Origin: Segatella copri
Lineage (GTDB): Bacteria; Bacteroidota; Bacteroidia; Bacteroidales; Bacteroidaceae
Direction of reading: 5' to 3'
DNA length: 64,000 nucleotides
NCBI RefSeq assembly: GCF_026015295.1
Contig: NZ_JAPDUW010000001.1
Span: forward strand, 1,736,001 to 1,800,000
Position 1 is the first letter of the stretch, and every line of letters begins with the position of its first letter. The notes under the pieces were generated by a model. That model saw only the letters and a program-made list of their open reading frames with translations. It was not told the origin of the DNA and made no database searches. The position numbers and the translations under genes were made by a program. Of this stretch, positions 7,114-14,269 are shown one piece after another.

Positions 7114-9357
7114 CTAATTTCCTAATTCTAATTGGTTTTTCACTAAATTATAATATGCTCCTTTCATCTTGATGAGTTCTATATGCGTACCACATTCTAT
7201 GATGCGTCCTCTTTTAAGAACAATAATCTGATTCGCATTTTTTACAGTGCTGAGTCGGTGAGCTATTTTTATGACCGTTTTACCTTTAAGGAAAGTGTCA
7301 AGATTATCATATATTTTGCGTTCATTCTCCGCATCTAATGAAGAGGTAGCTTCATCAAATAGAATGAAATTAGGGTTCTTGTAAACTGCTCTAGCTATCA
7401 AAATACGTTGACGCTGACCTCCAGAGATTCCATTACCTCCAGCCCCCAGCATTGTATAAAGACCTTGAGGCAGACTTTTGACGAAATCCTCTAATTCGGC
7501 TATTTGCACAGCTCGCCAAAGCATTTTTTTATCAATAGTTTCTGCACCTGTTGCAATGTTACGCTCTAACGTATCTGAAAATATATATCCATCCTGCATC
7601 ACTACTCCGCAACAGAATCGCAGACTTTTTGCTGAAATATCTTTTAAATTGATACGGTCGTAATATATGTCGCCTGTATAATTATTGTAAAATTTGAGTA
7701 GCACTTTCATTAGCGTAGTCTTACCACTACCACTTTCCCCCACAATAGCTGTTGTCTTACCAAAAGGAATAGTACAGCTTATGTCGTCAAGGACTTTCGG
7801 AGAACGCGGTCCATAGTAATGAAAATCAATATGATTTAAATGGATAGCCTTGCCGTCCTCGGTCGGCATTCTTTTCAACGAAATGTTGGCATCGAAATCC
7901 TCATTTTTCATTGCTTGCACCTCAGTGAGTCTGTCATAACTAAGTTTAGCATATTGTAAACTTCTAATAAACTCAATAATCTGTTGAATCGGTTCATTCA
8001 AAGTTCCAATGATGTAAGAAATTGCCAATAGTGTTCCTATGGTCATATTCCCCAATATAACCTCCTTTGCTGCTATAAAGATTACTATAATATCTTTAAG
8101 TTTATTAAATGAAGAAAAACCGATACTCTGTAGCTGATTAACTTTCAACGTTTTGAAGTCTATATTAAATAATTTAATCTGGCTATTCTTCCAACGATCG
8201 AGCTTATATTGTTCTGTACCATTAAGTTTAATATCAGCAATACCATTGACAAGTTCAAATATGTCCTGTTGGTTGTCACGTTGGACGCGGAATCTATTGT
8301 AATCAAGTCTCTTTTCCTTTCCAACAAAATATATAGACCAAAGAATCGATACCACAGTCATACCGATGTATATAAGCAAAATGTCCGTATTGTAGTATGT
8401 CAATAATACAAAGTACACAACGAATGTTAGAAAAGAAAATATCACAGTTATGCTCTCCGATGTAAGGAAATTTTGTATTCTGTTATGGTCATGAATGCGC
8501 GAAGTGAAATCACCCAACTGCTTAGTGTCAAAGAATTTGAAAGGTAATTTTACAATTTTAGACAAGAAATTTGAAATAATCTCTATATCAATCAAAGAAT
8601 TACAATATAACAACACCCAATTTCTGACAATCTCTATAATTGTAGAACCTAAAAAAATAAATAATTGAGCCAGAAGAAAAATGAAAATGAAGTTGATGTT
8701 CTTATTTGCAATCCCTACATCAATAAGTGATTGGGTTAAGAAAGGGAAAAACATAGCAAAGAGACTGCTAAAAAACATTCCCCAGAAGAGAATCTGATAT
8801 TCCTTTTGGAATTTTTTGAAGATATTTATTACATTTTTTTTCAGTTTATTCGGCTGCTTATGAGGCTGATGGTTCACAAAAATCTTGCCAGGAGTTAAGA
8901 GTAATCCTATACCTTTTTTGTCGATTCCACACCAATGTTCTTGAAACTGATTCTCGGTTAGTTTTATTAAGCCGAAAGTTGGATCTGAGATATAGAATAA
9001 ATATTTTTTACTAAAAAATTTCTTCTGGATTTTATAGAGCACAACAAAATGACAATTATCCCAATGCAAAATGCATGGAAAAGGATGTTTTTTAATCATT
9101 TCTTCAGCTGTAACCCTAACAGCTAATGTATCAAAACCTATTTCATTGGCTGCATCTTCAATACCAAGTAGACTAACTCCATCCTTAGACAAATGACAAT
9201 ATTCCCTTAATTCTTGGATGGAGTATTTCTTGCCATAATAAGACGAGACTGCAGATAGTGCAGCTGGACCACAATCCATTTGGTCATATTGAAAATAGCA
9301 TGGAAACTTTCCTAATAAGCCATTTACCTTGTCTACAAGTTTATTTATGCTCATCAT
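7114..9357 (-). CDS. Peptidase C39 ABC transporter (bacteriocin-type leader-cleaving exporter)
   Basis: A 747-aa exporter that cuts leaders at a double glycine and exports the core. The N-terminal C39 peptidase has catalytic Cys29 (DCGPAAL), His103 (NCHFVVLY) and Asp125 (SDPTFG). A six-helix transmembrane domain follows (about 185-460). The ATPase domain carries GESGSGKTT, the signature SGGQRQR and Walker B ILFDEATSSLD, with the His-loop in IKIAHRLS. All elements look intact. All five precursor peptides in this cluster have GG before the core, so they are the likely substrates. Confidence 0.93.
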   Translation of the reverse strand: MMSINKLVDKVNGLLGKFPCYFQYDQMDCGPAALSAVSSYYGKKYSIQELREYCHLSKDGVSLLGIEDAANEIGFDTLAVRVTAEEMIKKHPFPCILHWDNCHFVVLYKIQKKFFSKKYLFYISDPTFGLIKLTENQFQEHWCGIDKKGIGLLLTPGKIFVNHQPHKQPNKLKKNVINIFKKFQKEYQILFWGMFFSSLFAMFFPFLTQSLIDVGIANKNINFIFIFLLAQLFIFLGSTIIEIVRNWVLLYCNSLIDIEIISNFLSKIVKLPFKFFDTKQLGDFTSRIHDHNRIQNFLTSESITVIFSFLTFVVYFVLLTYYNTDILLIYIGMTVVSILWSIYFVGKEKRLDYNRFRVQRDNQQDIFELVNGIADIKLNGTEQYKLDRWKNSQIKLFNIDFKTLKVNQLQSIGFSSFNKLKDIIVIFIAAKEVILGNMTIGTLLAISYIIGTLNEPIQQIIEFIRSLQYAKLSYDRLTEVQAMKNEDFDANISLKRMPTEDGKAIHLNHIDFHYYGPRSPKVLDDISCTIPFGKTTAIVGESGSGKTTLMKVLLKFYNNYTGDIYYDRINLKDISAKSLRFCCGVVMQDGYIFSDTLERNIATGAETIDKKMLWRAVQIAELEDFVKSLPQGLYTMLGAGGNGISGGQRQRILIARAVYKNPNFILFDEATSSLDAENERKIYDNLDTFLKGKTVIKIAHRLSTVKNANQIIVLKRGRIIECGTHIELIKMKGAYYNLVKNQLELGN

Positions 9358-10393
9358 TCCAAATTAATTTATAAGGGTCATAATTACATCCAACAGGTTT
9401 GCTGCCATTATCAACTTGATGACCAGCTCTACAATCTATACAATTATAACGAAGTTCACAATCCTTGCAAACTTTGATATTGTCTTTTTTTATACTCCAA
9501 CATTGGCGAAATTCCTTAGAATATACAATTTCAGCAAGGCCGTTTGAAACATCATATTCCTTATCTAAAGCAAGACAATTTTTTACAGAACCAGATTCGT
9601 TGATTGCAATCTTCTTATATAAGCAAGAATTATAGCACTTGCTTACTTCATAGAGTTCTTCATTAAAAAATTGCATTGTGTATTTGCTAATTTTTCCGCA
9701 ATGTTTTGCATCTAGTGGATGCTTTATTGCTATGATTTCTCCCATAAGCAGATTCTCGTTTCCTGATGGTTTAACGTTAAATGGAAAAACCTTTGATTGT
9801 GGCTGATTATACAGATACACTCTGCTTACTGCCGCATTTTTTAAAATAAGTTTATTCCACGCTTGCATTGGAGTTTTATGACTATCTGCAATATGTATAT
9901 CAACGCATTCAAAATCCATTGTGCAGATTCTATTTACGACATCCACAATATAGGGATAGTTGCTTGATGGGCTAAATCGGATTTGCAAATATGGGCATTG
10001 CATAGAATTCAACTCCTTAAGATATGAGTACATTTCTTCCATGTTCGATACTATTGGATTAAACTCAACAATGGCATCATTTATAGGAAAAAGTGAATCA
10101 TGAACCACATGGCACTTGGGAGGGAAGAGACTAATATCCTTAGTGAGGAAAGCATATTCCTTATCAATCATGAAATTTATATACTTCTCAAAGTTTCCCA
10201 TCGATGAGTCACTTATTTTTTCTGCAATTTCGCCAATCTGATGTCTATCTAACAATTTAGTAATCATGTAATAATCGTTAGGAATATATTCCAACGATTT
10301 ACGTGAGAAATCCTGTAGAAGAGTCTTGCTATATCCTTTAGTCATCTGGCAAGAAGAAGATACTATAAAATATAAATTTTTATTGTATTTCAT
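9341..10393 (-). CDS. gwsS: Grasp-with-SPASM system SPASM-domain peptide maturase
   Basis: A 350-aa protein whose C-terminal 120 residues form a SPASM-type iron-sulfur domain. It has many Cys: HCGKIS, CYNSC, KNCLALD, CKDCELRYNCIDC and GCNYDP. The N-terminal part has no CxxxCxxC radical-SAM motif. This is the known peculiarity of the SPASM partner in grasp-with-SPASM RiPP systems. It overlaps the 70-aa gene upstream by 4 nt and the exporter gene downstream by 17 nt. It is thought to assist modification or leader recognition; the exact reaction is unknown. Confidence 0.85.
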   Translation of the reverse strand: MKYNKNLYFIVSSSCQMTKGYSKTLLQDFSRKSLEYIPNDYYMITKLLDRHQIGEIAEKISDSSMGNFEKYINFMIDKEYAFLTKDISLFPPKCHVVHDSLFPINDAIVEFNPIVSNMEEMYSYLKELNSMQCPYLQIRFSPSSNYPYIVDVVNRICTMDFECVDIHIADSHKTPMQAWNKLILKNAAVSRVYLYNQPQSKVFPFNVKPSGNENLLMGEIIAIKHPLDAKHCGKISKYTMQFFNEELYEVSKCYNSCLYKKIAINESGSVKNCLALDKEYDVSNGLAEIVYSKEFRQCWSIKKDNIKVCKDCELRYNCIDCRAGHQVDNGSKPVGCNYDPYKLIWNDEHK

Positions 10394-10602
10394 TTTTTTA
10401 CAAATTGAGTAAGTTCATATGGAAGACATATTTTTCGATTAGGATTGTAATGACGCATTTCGACCGCATGTATATTATTGTTGTATTTCATCAGACGGTT
10501 TTCAGCCTCTATACTTACCATTTCATTATAATAAATGACTTTGAAGAAGAGTGGCAAATTTTTAATTTGCTCATCTGTTAATATCTTTTTATTGATGTCC
10601 AT
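10390..10602 (-). CDS. 70-aa protein between the two gws maturases
   Basis: A short basic protein (MDINKKILTDEQIKNLPLFF...). It overlaps the end of the ATP-grasp gene by 14 nt and the start of the SPASM gene by 4 nt, so it is embedded in a coupled operon and almost certainly translated. No domain is recognised. Possible roles, a leader-binding adaptor or structural partner of the maturases, are speculation from position. Confidence 0.65.
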   Translation of the reverse strand: MDINKKILTDEQIKNLPLFFKVIYYNEMVSIEAENRLMKYNNNIHAVEMRHYNPNRKICLPYELTQFVKK

Positions 10603-11593
10603 AAGCTAAATAGTTTGCTATTTTCTGTTCTAAATCATAATTGCATGGCTGACTAGTCATTCCAAACTGACCTACAGGATTTATTTCCAAAAAGACATAA
10701 TGCCCTTTCTTATCAACTATAAAGTCTGCAGAACCACAATTTAAATCATACTTCTTATAAATTGCATTCAGTTTTGTCTCTATATCTATAGGTAGTTGAT
10801 AAGGTTCGGTTCTGTTTGGTTTGGTATTACTGTATTTTCTGAAATCCACTTTTGTTTGCTCATTACTTTGAGAGAAAATAGCCATAGAATAGAATTTCCC
10901 TTCAAGATAAAAAGAGCGAATTTCATAGGATTTGTCAATGATACTTGTGACCAAAGATGGAAATAGTGGTATATCTTTATCATAGAAATCCGCCTTATTG
11001 TGAGCCTCTGTGTATGTGTAGTATGATATCTTGTCAAACACATTGTAGATGCCATTATATATCGCTTTTGTAACGAATGGATCACTGATATTGTAAAGGT
11101 TTTGAAGTTGATTGTAGTTTGTAATCACTGCAAAATTAGGAGTTTCTAATCCTAATTCTCGTGCTGTATCCAATACTTCCAAACGATTCAAGCTCATAGC
11201 GTGAGGATTACCTATTTTAATTTTACAATGTTTGTACAGTGTTGTAAAGATATAATCGCGAAGGTCGTTCATTTCCATGAAAGCTATACTCTTACTGCCA
11301 TGAATTAACGCAGAAAGATCATGCTCGTCCACGATAAACTTATCAGGTAAACTTTTTGTGAAATTTTTCATTCCTAACCCACTTCTTCTCCACCAGGTAG
11401 CCGAAGCATTGAGAATATTAAAAACTCTACCTGTACGAATATTTTTAAACAGAATTTTTTCATTATCTATACCTATTAGCATATTTTCTGCCGTATCAGG
11501 CTCTATGATAATCACATCCTGTTTCATCTGTTTTAATCGCTTAGCTACATCTATAGTTGAGAGATCATTTTCATTAGAAAAAATTACTATCAT
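10589..11593 (-). CDS. gwsG: Grasp-with-SPASM system ATP-grasp peptide maturase
   Basis: A 334-aa ATP-grasp ligase related to microviridin/graspetide ligases, which make ester or amide links between Ser/Thr/Lys and Asp/Glu side chains. The N-terminal preATP-grasp part contains ATWWRRSG (about 66). The ATP-grasp core ends in CGSADFIVDKKGHYVFLEIN followed by PVGQFG, with the metal-binding E-x-N. It lies directly downstream of the five precursor genes and 14 nt overlapping the 70-aa gene. Length and motifs agree with the gws family. Confidence 0.88.
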   Translation of the reverse strand: MIVIFSNENDLSTIDVAKRLKQMKQDVIIIEPDTAENMLIGIDNEKILFKNIRTGRVFNILNASATWWRRSGLGMKNFTKSLPDKFIVDEHDLSALIHGSKSIAFMEMNDLRDYIFTTLYKHCKIKIGNPHAMSLNRLEVLDTARELGLETPNFAVITNYNQLQNLYNISDPFVTKAIYNGIYNVFDKISYYTYTEAHNKADFYDKDIPLFPSLVTSIIDKSYEIRSFYLEGKFYSMAIFSQSNEQTKVDFRKYSNTKPNRTEPYQLPIDIETKLNAIYKKYDLNCGSADFIVDKKGHYVFLEINPVGQFGMTSQPCNYDLEQKIANYLAYGHQ

Positions 11594-11653
11594 CTTCTTC
11601 TGAATTAAGCAAAGAGCGGAGGGGAGGATTGGCTCCTCTTCGTTCTTCTAAAT

Positions 11654-11821
11654 TTAAATATCTACATCACAAGATTTCTGGTCTGCATCTCTGTTGTTGC
11701 TTGTTGTACTACAGTTAACAGTTCCAGAATAATCACCAGTGCTACCACCACAAATGGCTAACATGGATTCAACTTCCAGACTATCATGCTGAAAAATTGA
11801 TAAGTCTATTTTTTTATCCAT
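11654..11821 (-). CDS. gws precursor peptide 1 (55 aa)
   Basis: A 55-residue RiPP precursor beginning MDKKIDLSIFQHDSLEVE. The leader ends MLAICGG, a double-glycine site suited to the C39 exporter. The core of about 29 residues is Ser/Thr-rich (STGDYSGTVNCSTTSNN) and ends RDADQKSCDVDI. The C-terminal acidic motif C-D-V-D is shared with the other precursors, so Ser/Thr donors and Asp acceptors for ATP-grasp cross-links are present. It lies just upstream of gwsG and 11 bp downstream of precursor 2. Confidence 0.75.
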   Translation of the reverse strand: MDKKIDLSIFQHDSLEVESMLAICGGSTGDYSGTVNCSTTSNNRDADQKSCDVDI

Positions 11822-11832
11822 TGAATGCAAGA

Positions 11833-12009
11833 TTAATCTGTGTCCATATCACAAGTTTTATTGTCACCATCTGCACCTGTCGTACATGTTAAACAACCAC
11901 AAGTACCAGTATCATTATGGGTATGACCACCACTTCCACCCATGACATTCAACATATCATCAATTCTGATACTAGATACCTTAAAATCAGCTAATTTAAA
12001 TTTTTCCAT
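11833..12009 (-). CDS. gws precursor peptide 2 (58 aa)
   Basis: The start is taken at MEKFKLADFKVSSIRIDDML, because the other precursors begin MEK/MKK/MDK; an upstream ATG at 12051 would add 14 unusual residues. The leader ends MLNVMGG. The core starts SGGHTHNDTGTCGCLTC, is Thr-rich and ends NKTCDMDTD. It has four Cys and many Asp/Thr residues. It is clearly divergent from the triplicated precursors but keeps the double glycine and the C-D-x-D tail. Confidence 0.8.
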   Translation of the reverse strand: MEKFKLADFKVSSIRIDDMLNVMGGSGGHTHNDTGTCGCLTCTTGADGDNKTCDMDTD

Positions 12010-12218
12010 ATCAATTATGATTAACTTAGATAAAAGCCAAACATGAATCATTTTCCTATTATGCCTTAGACCGTTCTGACCAAGAAAAGGGTAGCCACTT
12101 AACTGTCGCTAACGGTATTCCTGCTCCAATAGGGAGTTTTTTCTATGATTCTGGGAGTTTTTATCTAATGAATTTATATATGGTCCTCTGAGAGACTTTC
12201 ACTTTCCCATTGGACTAA

Positions 12219-12380
12219 TTACCAATCTACATCACATGTTTTGTGATCTGCATCACTGCCATTGCATTGGGTCTGGCAATGGACCGTTCCTGACGAATCA
12301 CTTGAACCACCTGACGTGTGAAGCATCTCATTGATAGCAAGACTGTTCTCTTTAAACTCGGAGAGATTAATTTTTTTCAT
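12219..12380 (-). CDS. gws precursor peptide 3 (53 aa, tandem copy A)
   Basis: Begins MKKINLSEFKENSLAINEML, leader ends HTSGG, core starts SSDSSGTVHCQTQCNG and ends DADHKTCDVDW. It is nearly identical to copies B and C but reads QTQ where they read QTR. It lies about 200 bp upstream of precursor 2. The core holds several Ser/Thr and Asp residues plus three Cys. Confidence 0.8.
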   Translation of the reverse strand: MKKINLSEFKENSLAINEMLHTSGGSSDSSGTVHCQTQCNGSDADHKTCDVDW

Positions 12381-12448
12381 TGATAACCCTTTTTATAGTT
12401 AGACAATATGTGTTCTTTTAAGGCATCCACTTCTTCCCATTGGACTAA

Positions 12449-12610
12449 TTACCAATCTACATCACATGTTTTGTGATCTGCATCACTGCCATTGCATCTG
12501 GTCTGGCATTGGACCGTTCCTGACGAATCACTTGAACCACCTGACGTGTGAAGCATCTCATTGATAGCAAGACTGTTCTCTTTAAACTCAGAGAGATTAA
12601 TCTTTTCCAT
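12449..12610 (-). CDS. gws precursor peptide 4 (53 aa, tandem copy B)
   Basis: Begins MEKINLSEFKENSLAINEML with leader end HTSGG. The core starts SSDSSGTVQCQTRCNG, with Gln where the other copies have His, and ends in the invariant KTCDVDW. Nearly all differences between copies fall in the core or in the first two residues, so the leader is under strong constraint. Confidence 0.8.
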   Translation of the reverse strand: MEKINLSEFKENSLAINEMLHTSGGSSDSSGTVQCQTRCNGSDADHKTCDVDW

Positions 12611-12677
12611 TGATACTTTTTTTATAGTTAGACAATATGTGTTCTTTTAAGGCATCCACTTCTTCCCATTGGACTAA

Positions 12678-12839
12678 TTACCAATCTACATCACATGTTT
12701 TGTGATCTGCATCACTGCCATTGCATCTGGTCTGGCAATGGACCGTTCCTGACGAATCACTTGAGCCACCTGACGTGTGAAGCATCTCATTGATAGCAAG
12801 ACTGTTCTCTTTAAACTCGGAAAGATTAATTTTTTCCAT
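12678..12839 (-). CDS. gws precursor peptide 5 (53 aa, tandem copy C)
   Basis: Begins MEKINLSEFKENSLAINEML, leader end HTSGG, core start SSDSSGTVHCQTRCNG, end KTCDVDW. It is the promoter-proximal precursor, 67 bp downstream of the DUF6734-like gene. An A-rich stretch before the ATG (AAAAAAGTATCA) probably serves for ribosome access, as is usual in Bacteroidota. Confidence 0.8.
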   Translation of the reverse strand: MEKINLSEFKENSLAINEMLHTSGGSSDSSGTVHCQTRCNGSDADHKTCDVDW

Positions 12840-12906
12840 TGATACTTTTTTTTATTGTTAGACAATATGTGTTCTTTTAAGGCATCCACTTCTTCCTATA
12901 TCTATT

Positions 12907-14265
12907 CTATTGCTTAAGCAATATCCTATCATATTCCTGTTTCGTTACAGGAAGCATCACTCCTATATCCACGAGCAAGAAAATTCGTTTCCAAAGAACT
13001 TTGATGTAATTCTGCTTTTCGGAGTCAGGAAAAGACTCGTCAAGATACGTCAAAGCTTTAATTTCAAACACCTTACGCTCGCAAGCTCTTCCGACTGCCT
13101 CAAAAATAATCTTATCTATTCTCAAGGCAGGAAATGACAACTCGCTATTCCGCAAACCTTTTACGATGATTCTATCATCTTCAAGATGAAAATCAGTAGT
13201 TCGCATTATGTAAAAAATCGTATTAGTAGACAGCAGTTGCTGAAGTTCCCAACTTTTACCCAGTGAAGTCACTTCTCGCATGAGTACAGAAGTATTTTTG
13301 GGTAATTGTACTTTACCTAACACAAGTTTTCTCATGTAGTCTTGCTCTAATAAAGATGTACATTCTGTGGTATACTCATAGTCTGAGGCTGTAAATATCT
13401 CAGGCAAAGCAAACAACCGCTCTAGTCTTTGATAATATTCCGGATAATATCTTATAACGAAAGACTCCATTTTCTTACATACCTGCAATTGCTTTTTATA
13501 GAAACCAAGAAGATGTAAGTATTTTCTTTTGTCAGGTACTTCATCGAAATTGGCAAAATCATGATATTGATTATCACCAATGTTTTCATGTATAAAGCAG
13601 CCTGTAGTTTTGCCTTCGGAAAGCACCATCTCATATAGTAAAACTTGTTCAAAGAATATATTGAAATTAGTTCCCTGCAGCTTATTTACCATTTTGATAT
13701 TTTTATCTACAAAATCAAATGCCTTATAGGTATATCGCTGAATAAAATCAATATCTGTACCTCCAAAAATGCCCATATTATAAGCTTTATTATCAATATG
13801 AAGGTCATATCGTTTCATTTCCTCTGGCATATAGCTGATAGCATGACGGATATCACGCCACATCTTTCCATAATAGTCAGTTGTGGTTTCTTCATTCTGG
13901 ACAATGAGATCATGATTCTTTAGGCTTTCATCAATTTTTGTCCAAATGAAAACATCGCCATCAACATGGATAAATGGTTCCTTTATAGACTGGTAGGCCT
14001 TAATTTTTGCCAATGCCCACAAGTTCGGATTATAATGATTCAGGCAGTCAAGAGATACGATTACATCCGTATATGGCAAGTGCAATTTGTTGATAAGAAC
14101 ATCATATCCTTGACTGTCGGTTACCAAAGTAACATCATCATAATAACGTCGTAACTGATTACAACTAATAATCCAACTCAGATAGTTGAATATAGGTAAA
14201 AGCCATCCATAACTATCGGTCAGGCTGTTCTTGTTACCGGTCCAAAAACTTTGTATAATTTTCAT
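12907..14265 (-). CDS. DUF6734-like putative glycosyltransferase of the gws cluster
   Basis: A 452-aa soluble protein with a GT-A-like look. It begins MKIIQSFWTGNK and has a possible nucleotide-sugar/metal DxD motif in FIHVDGDVFIW (about residue 100), then YNMGIFGGTD, as in glycosyltransferases that bind a donor sugar. I associate this family (DUF6734) with Bacteroidota peptide clusters, from memory. It sits between the outer-membrane gene (4 bp gap) and the precursors on the same strand. It could glycosylate the peptides or act on a surface sugar; neither is shown. Confidence 0.6.
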   Translation of the reverse strand: MKIIQSFWTGNKNSLTDSYGWLLPIFNYLSWIISCNQLRRYYDDVTLVTDSQGYDVLINKLHLPYTDVIVSLDCLNHYNPNLWALAKIKAYQSIKEPFIHVDGDVFIWTKIDESLKNHDLIVQNEETTTDYYGKMWRDIRHAISYMPEEMKRYDLHIDNKAYNMGIFGGTDIDFIQRYTYKAFDFVDKNIKMVNKLQGTNFNIFFEQVLLYEMVLSEGKTTGCFIHENIGDNQYHDFANFDEVPDKRKYLHLLGFYKKQLQVCKKMESFVIRYYPEYYQRLERLFALPEIFTASDYEYTTECTSLLEQDYMRKLVLGKVQLPKNTSVLMREVTSLGKSWELQQLLSTNTIFYIMRTTDFHLEDDRIIVKGLRNSELSFPALRIDKIIFEAVGRACERKVFEIKALTYLDESFPDSEKQNYIKVLWKRIFLLVDIGVMLPVTKQEYDRILLKQ

Positions 14266-14269
14266 TTTC

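Larger units (their letters stand above)
12206..12896. repeat. Tandem triplication (about 230-bp unit) of the precursor gene
   Basis: Three head-to-tail units with start codons at 12380, 12610 and 12839, spaced 230 and 229 bp. The units include both gene and spacer; the spacer segment GTTCTTTTAAGGCATCCACT follows each ATG on the plus strand. Near identity of coding and non-coding parts points to recent unequal recombination. Confidence 0.9.

Noticed and set aside
9341..10393. Radical SAM activity for the SPASM protein
   Set aside because: No CxxxCxxC cluster motif exists in the N-terminal part. Only the SPASM-type cysteines are present, as in known gws partners.
12686..12889. 67-codon minus-strand frame over precursor copy C
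   Set aside because: It reads the precursor gene in another frame. The precursor frame is conserved in three copies while this one is not maintained as an alternative.
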